DNA of 64,000 bases from Caballeronia sp. GAFFF1 (lineage in GTDB: Bacteria > Pseudomonadota > Gammaproteobacteria > Burkholderiales > Burkholderiaceae): contig NZ_JALQEM010000005.1 of NCBI RefSeq assembly GCF_023630705.1, forward strand, positions 186,001 to 250,000, written 5' to 3'. The notes below the pieces were generated by a model that worked only from the letters and a program-made list of their open reading frames with translations, was not told the DNA's origin and did no database searches. Each line of letters opens with the position of its first letter. Positions within the stretch are counted from its first letter, which is position 1. Shown one piece after another: positions 8,257 through 18,301 of this stretch. Position numbers and translations under genes: made by a program.

Positions 8257-8673
8257 TCAGTACAAGATCATCTGCGTACACCGAAACATCGCGATCAGCT
8301 TGCCATCGCCGTTCGTCACCGTCGCGTCCCACACGTGCGTGCTGCGCCCCAGATGCACGGCGCTCGCTTTCGCGACGATCTTCCCCTCGCGCGCCGTCGA
8401 AACGTGGTTGCTCTTGAGTTCGAGCGTCGTGAAGTTCTGCGCCTTCTCCGGCAGATGCGCGATGCATGCGTAGCCGCAGCACGTATCCGCGAGCCCGACG
8501 ACGGTCGCCGCGTGCAGAAAGCCGTTCGGCGCGAGCAGTTCCGGGCGGATCATGAGTTCGCCGGTGAGCGCGCCTTCATCGAGCGAAAGCAACTGGATGC
8601 CGAGCAAATCAGGCAGACGGCCTTTCTGGCGGTTGCGCAGGAAATCGAGCGTGACGTCGGGGCGAAGAGGCAT
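8257..8673 (-). CDS. PaaI-family hotdog thioesterase
   Basis: The 138-residue product has the single hotdog domain of the PaaI/YdiI acyl-CoA thioesterase group. The helix-leading motif APNGFLHAATVVGLAD around residues 49-64 contains the NG-x-x-H pattern usual in this group. ELKSNHVSTAREGKIVAKA is the central strand region. The substrate cannot be told from sequence. It is not part of the cobalamin run: it faces cobQ and is divergent from the ParA-like gene, with 177 bases upstream for its promoter. Confidence 0.85.
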   Translation of the reverse strand: MPLRPDVTLDFLRNRQKGRLPDLLGIQLLSLDEGALTGELMIRPELLAPNGFLHAATVVGLADTCCGYACIAHLPEKAQNFTTLELKSNHVSTAREGKIVAKASAVHLGRSTHVWDATVTNGDGKLIAMFRCTQMILY

Positions 8674-8850
8674 GAGCGGTCATCCGGTCGAGTAGAGAAG
8701 GCGCGCGCCATCGGCCAACCGGCCAGCGTGCCGCGCGTGTCGTTTGCCGATATTATCAACGGCTCGAATCATGTATCCGTTCTATAACGACGAAACCGTG
8801 CGCGCGGCTTCCGCGCTTTCTCGCGCGCCGTACAAATATCAGGACATTCC

Positions 8851-9477
8851 ATGACCGTGATCGTGGTGGCAAATCCGAAAGGCGGCGTCGGCAAGAGCAC
8901 GCTCGCAACGAACCTGGCAGGCTATTTCGCCGCGAACGGCGAATGGGTCGCGCTCGCCGATCTCGACAAACAGCGCTCCGCGCACGGCTGGCTCTCGCTG
9001 CGCGCCGATACGCTGCCGAAAATCGAGGAATGGGGCGTGAATCCCGATGCGCCCGCGAAGCCGCCGAAAGGTCTGGAAAAAGCCATCGTCGATACACCGG
9101 CCGGCGTGCACGGCAACCGGCTCGCGCTGGCGCTGCAACTGGCCGACAAGGTCATCGTGCCGTTGCAGCCGTCCATGTTCGACATTCTCGCGACGCAGGA
9201 CTTTCTCGCGAAGCTGGCGAAGGAAAAGGCGGTGCGCAAAGGCTCGATACAGGTGGGCGTGGTCGGCATGCGCGTCGATGCGCGCACGCGCTCGGCCGAC
9301 CAGCTGCATCGTTTCGTGGAAGGGCTCGATCTGCCTGTGCTGGCCTTCCTGCGCGACACGCAGAACTATGTGCAGCTCGCCGCGCACGGTCTCACCATCT
9401 GGGATGTCGCGCAAAGCCGCGTCGAGAAAGATCTGGAGCAGTGGCAGCCGATCATTGACTGGGCGCAGAAGAAATAA
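8851..9477 (+). CDS. Orphan ParA-family ATPase
   Basis: This 208-residue ATPase has the deviant Walker A motif KGGVGKST at residues 10-17, with the signature lysine early in the loop. The switch region is ADLDKQRSAHGWLSLR near 38-53, and the Walker B-like VDTPAG near 80. It lacks the N-terminal helix-turn-helix of plasmid P1-type ParA, and no parB or centromere-like repeats are visible beside it. Such orphan proteins position varied cargo (chemotaxis clusters, replicons, secretion parts) and the family alone does not say which. It stands alone, ending in a strong hairpin. Confidence 0.88.
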   Translation: MTVIVVANPKGGVGKSTLATNLAGYFAANGEWVALADLDKQRSAHGWLSLRADTLPKIEEWGVNPDAPAKPPKGLEKAIVDTPAGVHGNRLALALQLADKVIVPLQPSMFDILATQDFLAKLAKEKAVRKGSIQVGVVGMRVDARTRSADQLHRFVEGLDLPVLAFLRDTQNYVQLAAHGLTIWDVAQSRVEKDLEQWQPIIDWAQKK

Positions 9478-9515
9478 ACAAGCCGGCGCTCCCAGAAGGA
9501 TGCGCCGGCCTTGTT
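9477..9515. terminator. Hairpin between parA-like gene and panD
   Basis: AACAAGCCGGCGC pairs with GCGCCGGCCTTGTT around a loop of about 12 bases. It begins at the stop codon of the ParA-like gene and lies just before the convergent panD stop. It can serve as a two-way terminator, although the T-run is short. Confidence 0.75.
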
Positions 9516-9537
9516 CGGAGCAGAAATCTCCGAAGAA

Positions 9538-9924
9538 TCACGTCCAGTTCTGCGTCGGCACGTGGTCGCGGCTGCCCTTCATGCGGTTGTTCTCATCGAC
9601 GAACACGAGATTCGGCTTCCAGCCCGCCGCGATCTCCGTTTCGTCCACCTGCGCGAATGCCGCGATGATGACGAGATCGCCCAGTTGCGCGCGCCGGGCG
9701 GCCGACCCGTTCAGCGAAATCATGCCGCTGCCGCGCTCGCCCTTGATCGCGTACGTGGTCAGGCGCTCGCCGTTATTCACGTTCCAGATGTCGATCTGCT
9801 CGTTCTCCAGGAGATTCGCCGCTTCGAGCAGATCCTCGTCGATGGCGCACGAGCCTTCGTAATGCAGCTCGCAGTGCGTGACCGTCGCGCGATGAATCTT
9901 CGATTTGAGCATGGTGCGTTGCAT
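9538..9924 (-). CDS. panD: Aspartate 1-decarboxylase
   Basis: PanD makes beta-alanine from aspartate for pantothenate and coenzyme A. The 128-residue pro-enzyme cleaves itself between Gly-24 and Ser-25, seen here in [10 protein letters not shown], to form the pyruvoyl cofactor. [13 protein letters not shown] and the [10 protein letters not shown] stretch match the family. It follows panC on the same strand with 14 bases between, so the two genes for the two halves of pantothenate are likely co-transcribed. The conserved start is the ATG at 9924. Confidence 0.97.
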   Translation of the reverse strand: MQRTMLKSKIHRATVTHCELHYEGSCAIDEDLLEAANLLENEQIDIWNVNNGERLTTYAIKGERGSGMISLNGSAARRAQLGDLVIIAAFAQVDETEIAAGWKPNLVFVDENNRMKGSRDHVPTQNWT

Positions 9925-9938
9925 GTTGCGGACTTCCT

Positions 9939-10844
<906 letters not shown>

Positions 10845-11765
10845 TTAGGCAGGAGAGTACGCCAGCCGGACGTAGATGGGCGCATACGGCTCGGCCTGCG
10901 TGATTTCGAGCAGCGATTCGCGCGACAGCTCCAGCATCGCGATGAAGTTCACGACGACGACCGGCACGCCGCGCGACGTATCGAAGAGCTCCGTGAACTC
11001 CATGAAGCGCGCGGTTTGCAGGCGGCGCAGGATGATGCTCATGTGCTCGCGCACCGAAAGCTCTTCGCGCGAAATCTTGTGATGCTGCACGAGCTTCGCG
11101 CGCTTGATCACGTCGGCCCAGGCGGCGCGCAGGTCGTTCATGTCGACGTCCGGGAAGCGTTGCACCGACGCCTGCTCGATATACACCTCCGCGCGCAGGA
11201 AGTCGCGGCCGAGTTGCGGCAACTGGTCGATGCGCTGCGCCGCGAGCTTCATCTGCTCGTATTCCAGCAGTCGCCGCACGAGTTCGGCGCGCGGGTCTTC
11301 GGCGTCCTCGCCGGTGTCGGCCTTCTTGACCGGCAGCAGCATGCGCGACTTGATCTCGATGAGCATGGCCGCCATCAGCAGATATTCCGACGCCAGTTCC
11401 AGATTCGACTGGCGAATCTGGTCCACGTAGCCGAGATACTGCGCGGTGACATCCGCCATCGGAATGTCGAGCACGTTGAAATTCTGCTTGCGGATCAGGT
11501 AGAGCAGCAGGTCCAGCGGGCCTTCGAACGCTTCCAGAAAGACTTCGAGCGCGTCCGGCGGAATGTACAGATCCGTCGGCAGCTTCCAGAGCGGCTCGCC
11601 GTAGAGATGCGCGATCGCGACGCCGTCGATGGTGTCGGGCGTCGAATCGGTCGCGGGCGCGGCGAGCGCCACGTCGCGATTTTCGCGTGCATCCTCCCGC
11701 CTGTCTTCCCGCCTGTCTTCCCGATTACCGGCGCGGGACGCTTGCGGCTCGTGGCCGGCGCTCAC
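10845..11765 (-). CDS. scpA: Segregation and condensation protein A
   Basis: ScpA is the kleisin subunit that bridges SMC heads with ScpB in chromosome condensation. The core domain starts near residue 80 with FEGPLDLLLYLIRKQ and continues with a helical middle and a winged-helix C-terminus. I chose the GTG at 11765, two bases after the DUF3460 stop, giving 306 residues; no convincing ATG exists before the core. The N-terminal tail is a charged low-complexity segment, NREDRREDRREDARENRD, made by 12-bp repeats in the DNA near 11690-11725. The exact start is uncertain. Confidence 0.9.
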   Translation of the reverse strand: MSAGHEPQASRAGNREDRREDRREDARENRDVALAAPATDSTPDTIDGVAIAHLYGEPLWKLPTDLYIPPDALEVFLEAFEGPLDLLLYLIRKQNFNVLDIPMADVTAQYLGYVDQIRQSNLELASEYLLMAAMLIEIKSRMLLPVKKADTGEDAEDPRAELVRRLLEYEQMKLAAQRIDQLPQLGRDFLRAEVYIEQASVQRFPDVDMNDLRAAWADVIKRAKLVQHHKISREELSVREHMSIILRRLQTARFMEFTELFDTSRGVPVVVVNFIAMLELSRESLLEITQAEPYAPIYVRLAYSPA

Positions 11766-11767
11766 GT

Positions 11768-11953
11768 TCAGAAGTTCTGGTAGTACACGTAAGGCGTCTG
11801 CTTCACGCGCGAGGTTTGCTGACGCGCGCGCTCGTCCAGATCGACGGGCTGTTTGTCCCACAAGAGCGCGCGGCCGCGGCGCTGTTCGTCTTCCAGCGTG
11901 GGTTTCTGCGCTTTCAGCTGATTGATGAACTGGGTGATATCCGACTGATACAT
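11768..11953 (-). CDS. DUF3460 family small protein
   Basis: This 61-residue protein, starting MYQSDITQFINQLK and ending TPYVYYQNF, matches the small DUF3460 family that I know from beta-proteobacteria in front of scpA. Its function is unknown. The ATG at 11953 has a GGAAG ribosome site; a longer in-frame reading to 12007 adds unconserved-looking residues. It is two bases from the proposed scpA start, so translation of the two is probably coupled. The sequence is charged and helical with no membrane segment or signal. Confidence 0.85.
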   Translation of the reverse strand: MYQSDITQFINQLKAQKPTLEDEQRRGRALLWDKQPVDLDERARQQTSRVKQTPYVYYQNF

Positions 11954-12291
11954 GATCCGGCTTCCGTTGAGTCGATTCGGTTCGATGAGGGCGGCGCGCT
12001 GGGGCAAACCGGCGCGCGAAGTTCGTCGGCGATTTTACCGCAAGGAGAGGCGCGGTCCACGCATATCGGCGCTTGCCGCGCTCGCGTGCGGAACCCGCCG
12101 GGCCCTCGAGCCGTCCAACGGCGCACGGCTCTCATGCCGTACCGTGCTTTTTTACGTCGCCCGCGCGCATCGATGTGGTGAAATAGCGCCTGCGCCGTGC
12201 CGCGCGAGCCGCGCCGAAGCGGCGCCGAAGCTGCACTGGCTAGACCGCTTCACCTTTCGATTCCCACTCATCCCGATGCCGGAGGTCACGT
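11954..12291. other. Divergent intergenic region, DUF3460/scpA versus tamA
   Basis: These 338 bases hold no convincing gene. They must contain the promoters for the reverse run (DUF3460, scpA, perhaps panC-panD) and for tamA. I could not single out a good -35/-10 pair. The GGAGG at 12281-12285 belongs to the tamA start. Confidence 0.6.
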
Positions 12292-14139
12292 TTGGCGGGG
12301 CGTTTGTCTGATTCGCTGCGCGCGCTGCGCAACCTGGCCGCAATTCCGCGCACAGCGAAACCGTTTGCGCCTCCTGGCCGCAATCGCCCGGCCGCCGTCG
12401 CCGGGTTCCGTCTGGCGTCGGCTGCGCTCGCGATGCTTGCATTGCTGGCGGCCGCGACGCCCGCCTTCGCGAAATACGACGTGGACATCGACGCCCCGCG
12501 CAGCATCAGGAAGCTGTTGCAGGATCATCTCGATCTCGCGCGTTTCGCCAAGCGCGACGACGTGAGCGACGACCAGTTCCAGTTCCTCGTTACCGCGACG
12601 CCGAAAGACGTGCGCGATCTGGTCGCGACCGAGGGCTATTTCACGCCCGTCGTGCGCACGGACGTCAACACGGCGGGCGACAAGCGTTCGGTGAAAGTCA
12701 GCGTCGATCCCGGTCCGCAGACGAAAGTCGCTTCGGTGGACCTGAAGTTCACGGGCGCGGTGACGACGGAAGACCGCACGCAGGAAAACGCCGCGCGGTT
12801 CGCGTTTTCGGTCAACGAAGGCGACGCCTTTTCGCAGCACGCCTGGGACGACGCAAAGAGCGCGGCGCTGCGCGCGCTGCAATCGCGCCGCTATCTCGGC
12901 GCGCGCATCGTGCGGTCGCAGGCGCGCATCAATCCGCGCACGCAAATGGCGGATCTCTCGGTCACGTTCGACAGCGGCCCGACCTTCACCTTCGGCAAGC
13001 TCGATATTAGCGGCACGAAGCGTTATCCCCAGAAGATCATCGAAAACGTGAATCCGATCCACGAAGGCGAAATCTACGACATCGCCCGCGTGAACGAGCT
13101 TCAGCGGCAGGTGCAGAACACGCCGTACTACGCGAGCGTCGCGATCGACGCTGCCAACGACGTCACGAAGCCTATCGAGACGCCGCTGCACATCAAGGTG
13201 AGCGAGTATCCGTACAACAGCGTGCGCTACGGCGTCGGCTATGCAACGGACACGGGCTTTCACATTCAGGGCGCCTACAGCTATCTGAATACGTTCGGCG
13301 CGGCGTATCCGTTCACCATCTCCGGACGCCTCGACCAGACGCAGCAGTACGGCCGCGTGCAGCTCGCCATGCCGCCGGATTCGCGCGGCTGGGTCAACGC
13401 GGTGTTCGGCTCCTACACGATCACGGACGTATCGGATACGAAGATCTACAGCGCGCGCGTCGGCGTGCAGCGTTCGCGCTCGACGCAGAACATCGACACC
13501 ACGTATTCGCTGACGTTCTACGACGACCGGCTCACGCAGAACGAGCCGAACCCGTCGACCGCGCGCGCGCTCGTGCCCGCGTGGACGTGGGTGCGCCGCG
13601 ACGTCGACGATCCGCTGTTTCCGCGCCGCGGCAACGTGATCCGGGCGGAAGCGGGCTTCGCCGTGAAAAACGTCATGACCGATCAGACGTTCGCGCGCCT
13701 CTACACGAATGCCCAGCAGTACCTGCCGCTCGGCAAGAACGATCTCCTCGTGTTTCGCGCCGAGTTCGGCGGCGTGTTCACGACCGGGCCGTCGAGCGGC
13801 GTGCCGGCGTCGCTTCTGTTCCGCGCGGGCGGCGCGAATTCGGTGCGCGGTTATAGCTATCTGGGTATCGGCCACAATGTGTCCGGTTCGGTGTTGCCGA
13901 CCAAGTACATGGTGACGGGCAGCAGCGAATATCAGCACTGGTTCACGCACGACTGGGGCGGCGCGGTGTTCTTCGACATCGGCACGGCGACCGATACGTG
14001 GCACGAGCGCGTGTTCCAGCCGGGCGTGGGCGTCGGCGCGCGCTGGCGCAGCCCGGTCGGGCCGGTCAACGTGGACGTCGCATACGGCCTGAAGAACAAG
14101 AGCATCAAGCCGTATCTGACGCTCGGCATCGCGTTCTGA
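12292..14139 (+). CDS. tamA: Translocation and assembly module outer-membrane protein TamA
   Basis: TamA is an Omp85-family outer-membrane protein that works with TamB to insert autotransporters and other proteins. The 615-residue product has a hydrophobic signal segment near residues 40-60 ending in TPAFA. POTRA-like domains with patterns such as VSVDPGPQTKVASVDL follow to about residue 300. A 16-strand barrel completes it, with the Omp85 signature near GGANSVRGYSY and a C-terminal aromatic GIAF. The start is a TTG at 12292, five bases after GGAGGT; no in-frame ATG lies near. The long pre-signal N-terminus is unusual, so a later start is possible. tamB follows after 7 bases. Confidence 0.93.
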   Translation: MAGRLSDSLRALRNLAAIPRTAKPFAPPGRNRPAAVAGFRLASAALAMLALLAAATPAFAKYDVDIDAPRSIRKLLQDHLDLARFAKRDDVSDDQFQFLVTATPKDVRDLVATEGYFTPVVRTDVNTAGDKRSVKVSVDPGPQTKVASVDLKFTGAVTTEDRTQENAARFAFSVNEGDAFSQHAWDDAKSAALRALQSRRYLGARIVRSQARINPRTQMADLSVTFDSGPTFTFGKLDISGTKRYPQKIIENVNPIHEGEIYDIARVNELQRQVQNTPYYASVAIDAANDVTKPIETPLHIKVSEYPYNSVRYGVGYATDTGFHIQGAYSYLNTFGAAYPFTISGRLDQTQQYGRVQLAMPPDSRGWVNAVFGSYTITDVSDTKIYSARVGVQRSRSTQNIDTTYSLTFYDDRLTQNEPNPSTARALVPAWTWVRRDVDDPLFPRRGNVIRAEAGFAVKNVMTDQTFARLYTNAQQYLPLGKNDLLVFRAEFGGVFTTGPSSGVPASLLFRAGGANSVRGYSYLGIGHNVSGSVLPTKYMVTGSSEYQHWFTHDWGGAVFFDIGTATDTWHERVFQPGVGVGARWRSPVGPVNVDVAYGLKNKSIKPYLTLGIAF

Positions 14140-14146
14140 GCACGCC

Positions 14147-17100
14147 ATGAGCGATCTTCCCGACAACAACGAACGCATGACGGAACCCGACGCGCAAGCA
14201 GGCGGCAACGGCAACAGCAATGGCAACAGCAACGGCAACGGCGACGCGCCGAAGACGCCGGCGCGCCGCAGCGGCGGGCGGCGCGCGCTGCGCTGGCTCG
14301 CGGCGTTGGTGCTCGTCGTTCTCTTCATCGTCGTGCTGGCGCTCGGCACGGTCTTCTTCGCGCTCACGACCGAGCCCGGCACGCGCTATCTGTGGCAGGC
14401 GGCGACCTCGCTCCTCGGCGGCCGGCTCACCGGCAAGCTGGACGGCGGCGCGGTCGCCGCGGGCCTGCAATTGCGCGATGTCCACTGGAAGAGCCTCGAC
14501 GGCAAAGGCACCGATATCGCCGTCGACAGCGTGTCGGGCCGCTGGTCGCTCACGCGCGATCCGCTGCGCTTTACCATCGACTATCTGCATGTCGGCACCG
14601 TCGACGCGCGCATCGCGCCATCGAACGAGCCGAGCAAGAAGACGGAACTGCCGAAGGACCTGCGCCTGCCGATCCAGCTCGTGGTCCGCGATCTGAGCGT
14701 CGAAAAGCTGCGGCTGCATCAAGGGACGACGACCACCGAATTCTCGCGCCTGCTCTTCAACGGGCGCAGCGACGGCCGGCATCACGAAGCGACGGTGCAG
14801 CGGCTCGACACGCCTTTCGGCGCGGTGACGGCGGCCGCGAAGCTCGACGGCGGCGCGCGGCCGTTCCCGCTCGCGGGCGATGTGACCTACGCGGGCAAGG
14901 TCAGCGGCGAGACGGTGCAGGTCGGCGCGCGCCTTTCGGGTTCGCTTGAAGACCTCGTCGCGGACGTGAATGCGAGCGGCCTGAAGCTCGCGGGGCAGGC
15001 GCACGTCGAAGCGACGCCTTTCGCCGACGTGCCGCTCAAGCTCGCCATCGTCACCGCCGATCACATCAATCCGCAGGCGTTCAGCGCGGGCGCGCCCGCC
15101 GCCGATCTCGCCGTGCGCGCCGAAGTGAAGCCGGTGCCGGACGCAAAAACCTTCGTGGTGAGCGGGCCGGTGTCGATCGTCAACGCGAAGCCCGGTTCCA
15201 TCGACAAGAAGCTGCTGCCGCTTATCGACGCGCGGGCGAACGTGCGGCTCGACGCGTCGGCGCAGCGCATCGCGGACCTGAACGTGCGCCTTCTGAAGAA
15301 CGCGACGATCACGGGCGGCGGCGCGCTGTCGGGCGGCAACGGACAGTTCGACCTCAACGTGGCGAAGCTCGACCTGAATGCCATCGAGCCGAGCGTGCGG
15401 CCGACGGACTTCGCGGGTCCGGTGCGCGTCGTGCTGGCGGGCGATACGCAAACCGTCACCGCCGATCTCAACGATCCGCGCGCCGCCATCCGCGCGCAGG
15501 CGAAGGTCAGGCTCGATCCGAAAGCGACCACGCTCGACGACGTGAAGCTCATCGTCGGGAAAGGCCGCGTGGAGGCGAGCGGCGCGCTGAAGAAGGACGC
15601 GAATTCGAGCTACGACGTGAAAGCGAAGTTCATCGACTTCAATCCGCTGCAACTGACGCAGCAGCTCATTCAGCCGAAGCCCGCCGCGAAGAAAGGACCG
15701 CCGCCGCGCGTGATCGAGGCCCGGGTGAATGGCACGCTCGCCGCCTCGGGCATGCTCGCGCCGACGCTCACGACGAAAGCCACGTTCAAGCTCGGCGACA
15801 GCACATACGACAACCTGCCGCTCACCGGCGCGGGCACGGTGCAAGTGGCGGGCATGCGCATCCTGCCGAGCACGGCGCAGCTTTCGATTGCGGGCAACGA
15901 TGTCGATTTGAACGGCAGTTTCGGCGCGCCGGGCGACCGGCTGCGCTTTCGCGTCGACGCGCCGCAGCTGGAGCGGCTCGGCTTCGGCATCGCCGGCACC
16001 GTGAAGGCGGACGGCGATCTTACGGGCTCGCTCGCGCACCCGAACGTCGCGGCGAATTATCAGGCCGATGGCGTCGTGTTCGGCGCGAACCGGCTCGGCC
16101 ATGCGGAAGGCCGCGCCGATATCCGCGACGGCGCGAACGGCGCGCTCGTCTTTACGCTCAAGGCGCGCGACGCGAGCACGTCGGGCATCGAAGTCGCCAC
16201 GCTCGACGCCAATCTCAACGGCACGCGCATGCAGCACACGCTCGCCCTCACCGCGACCGGCAAGGTGCAAGGTCAGGCGGTGAATCTGGCGCTCGGCGCG
16301 AACGGCAAGTTCACCGACGCCGCCGACGGCCCGCACTGGGACGGCACCATCACGAAGCTGTCGAACAAGGGCACGCCGTCGGTGAATCTGGAAACGCCGC
16401 TGTCAGTGAGCTACGGGCCGAAGCGCATCGTGCTCGGCGCGACGCGGCTCGTCGCCGAAGGCGCGGTGCTCAACCTCAAGTCGTTGGCGCTGGAGAACGG
16501 GCGCATGCAATCGGCCGGCACGCTCACGAATCTTTCGGTGCCGCGTCTGCTCGAAGTGCGGCGCGAAATGACCGGCGAGGAATCGTCGCTGCGCACGGAC
16601 CTCGTTTTCGACGGCGACTGGAACTTCTCGCTCGGCTCGACGGCGACCGGCTACGCGCAGATCAAGCGCCGCGCCGGCGACGTGACCATCGACGGCACGC
16701 GCGGCGTCGCGGCGCTCGGCATCTCGGATATCGTCGCGCGCGCGGATTTCAGCAACGGCAATCGCCTGAACGCGACGCTGCACGCGCAGGCAAGCCGCAT
16801 CGGCGTGATCGACGCGAACGCGCACACGACGCTCGTCGAGCGCGACGGCGCGCTCACCGTCGCGGACGAAGCGCCGCTCACCGGCGCCATCGACGCGAAC
16901 ATTCCCGAACTGCGAACCACCGGCGGCCTGCTGGGCGCCAACTATCTGCTCGGCGGCAGACTCGCGTTGAAACTGACGCTCGCGGGCATCGTCGCAAAGC
17001 CGACGCTCTCCGGTTCGCTGACGGGCGACAACGTGTCGGCGACGGTCGTGGATCAGGGCGTGCAGTTGAAGGACGGCATTATCCGGATTGCGCTGTCGGA

Positions 17101-18301
17101 GAATCTCGTCGATTTTCGTCAAGTGGAGTTCCACGGCGCGAGCGGCACCTTGCGCGCGACCGGCAAGGTGCGCCTCGACCAGCAGCAGCCCGATCTGACG
17201 GCGAGCATCATCGCGGACAAGCTCGAACTCTTCGCCTCGCCGGACCGGCAACTCATGCTTTCGGGCAGCGCGAGCGTTGCGAACGCGGGGCTGCAAGGCG
17301 GCATAGCGATCAACGGCAAGTTCACCGTCGATCACGGGCTCTTCGACCTGCCCGAAAGCTCGGCGCCCGCGCTCGGCGACGATGTCGTGGTCATGCGTCC
17401 GGACGGCACCGTGAAGGGCGAGAACGGGAAGTCGTTCGAAGCCGCGACGGAAAAGCCGGTCGGGCCGTTCACGCCGCGCGCGAATATCGATATCGACCTC
17501 GGGCAGCGGTTCCGTTTCAAGGGCGCGGGCGCCGACCTCGGGCTTGCCGGCACGATCACCGCGATGAGCGCGCCGAACATGCCGCTGCGCGCGGTCGGCA
17601 ACGTGCGCGTGACGCCCGGATCGACCTATACGGCGTTCGGCCGCAAGCTGAACATCGAGAACGGCTTCTTCACGTTCAACGGCCCGGTGACGAATCCCGG
17701 CCTCAATATTCTGGCGATGCGCCGCAATCAGGAAATCGAGGCGGGCGTGCAGGTGACGGGCACGGTGCAGTCCCCGGTGGCGAAGCTCATTTCCGAGCCG
17801 AACGTGCCGGACAACGAAAAGCTCTCGTGGTTGCTGTTCGGCCACGGCACGGATCAGGGCAACAACATCGGCCAGCAAAGCGCGATGACGAGCGCGCTCG
17901 CGCTCCTCGGCGGGTCGAGCGGCAAGCGCATCGCGCAGACCTTCGGACTGGACGAGTTCTCCATCGGATCGAGCGAAGTCGGCCTGACGGACCAGCAGGT
18001 CGTGCTGATTTCGAAGGCGATCAACGAGCGGCTCGTGATCGGCTACGAGCAGGGGCTGCAGTCGGCGGCCAACGCGGTCAAGGCGACGTTGAGCCTGTCG
18101 CGCTTCTGGTCCGTGACGGCGTATGGCGGCACGTATCAGGGCGTCGATCTGTCGTACACGCGGCGCTTCAATTCGTGGATGCGGCTCTTTGCGTCGAGCT
18201 CGACGGATTCGCGTTCGGCGGAGCAGCCTTCGGCGGCATCGGGCGCGTCGGGCGTGTCCGCGCCGTTCGGAGCATCGGCGACGGCGGTGGATTCGGACTA
18301 A
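14147..18301 (+). CDS. tamB: Translocation and assembly module inner-membrane protein TamB
   Basis: TamB is a very long, beta-helical, lipid-bridge-like protein anchored in the inner membrane that reaches TamA in the outer membrane. At 1384 residues it has the family size. A single membrane anchor lies near residues 48-70, the AsmA-like repetitive beta region fills the middle, and the C-terminal DUF490/TamB domain is recognisable in WLLFGHGTD and SRFWSVTAYGGTYQGVDLS. The first 35 residues are an Asn/Gly-rich stretch (NGNSNGNSNGNGD) encoded by short GGCAAC-type repeats. The C-terminus after SYTRRFNSW carries an Ala/Ser-rich extension. Confidence 0.95.
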   Translation: MSDLPDNNERMTEPDAQAGGNGNSNGNSNGNGDAPKTPARRSGGRRALRWLAALVLVVLFIVVLALGTVFFALTTEPGTRYLWQAATSLLGGRLTGKLDGGAVAAGLQLRDVHWKSLDGKGTDIAVDSVSGRWSLTRDPLRFTIDYLHVGTVDARIAPSNEPSKKTELPKDLRLPIQLVVRDLSVEKLRLHQGTTTTEFSRLLFNGRSDGRHHEATVQRLDTPFGAVTAAAKLDGGARPFPLAGDVTYAGKVSGETVQVGARLSGSLEDLVADVNASGLKLAGQAHVEATPFADVPLKLAIVTADHINPQAFSAGAPAADLAVRAEVKPVPDAKTFVVSGPVSIVNAKPGSIDKKLLPLIDARANVRLDASAQRIADLNVRLLKNATITGGGALSGGNGQFDLNVAKLDLNAIEPSVRPTDFAGPVRVVLAGDTQTVTADLNDPRAAIRAQAKVRLDPKATTLDDVKLIVGKGRVEASGALKKDANSSYDVKAKFIDFNPLQLTQQLIQPKPAAKKGPPPRVIEARVNGTLAASGMLAPTLTTKATFKLGDSTYDNLPLTGAGTVQVAGMRILPSTAQLSIAGNDVDLNGSFGAPGDRLRFRVDAPQLERLGFGIAGTVKADGDLTGSLAHPNVAANYQADGVVFGANRLGHAEGRADIRDGANGALVFTLKARDASTSGIEVATLDANLNGTRMQHTLALTATGKVQGQAVNLALGANGKFTDAADGPHWDGTITKLSNKGTPSVNLETPLSVSYGPKRIVLGATRLVAEGAVLNLKSLALENGRMQSAGTLTNLSVPRLLEVRREMTGEESSLRTDLVFDGDWNFSLGSTATGYAQIKRRAGDVTIDGTRGVAALGISDIVARADFSNGNRLNATLHAQASRIGVIDANAHTTLVERDGALTVADEAPLTGAIDANIPELRTTGGLLGANYLLGGRLALKLTLAGIVAKPTLSGSLTGDNVSATVVDQGVQLKDGIIRIALSENLVDFRQVEFHGASGTLRATGKVRLDQQQPDLTASIIADKLELFASPDRQLMLSGSASVANAGLQGGIAINGKFTVDHGLFDLPESSAPALGDDVVVMRPDGTVKGENGKSFEAATEKPVGPFTPRANIDIDLGQRFRFKGAGADLGLAGTITAMSAPNMPLRAVGNVRVTPGSTYTAFGRKLNIENGFFTFNGPVTNPGLNILAMRRNQEIEAGVQVTGTVQSPVAKLISEPNVPDNEKLSWLLFGHGTDQGNNIGQQSAMTSALALLGGSSGKRIAQTFGLDEFSIGSSEVGLTDQQVVLISKAINERLVIGYEQGLQSAANAVKATLSLSRFWSVTAYGGTYQGVDLSYTRRFNSWMRLFASSSTDSRSAEQPSAASGASGVSAPFGASATAVDSD

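Noticed and set aside
8851..9477. Chromosome or plasmid partition locus
   Set aside because: There is a ParA-type ATPase but no ParB gene and no parS-like palindrome in the flanks.
10845..11861. ScpA starting at 11861
   Set aside because: That start would overlap most of the DUF3460 gene and adds arginine-rich residues without family resemblance; the GTG at 11765 fits the spacing.
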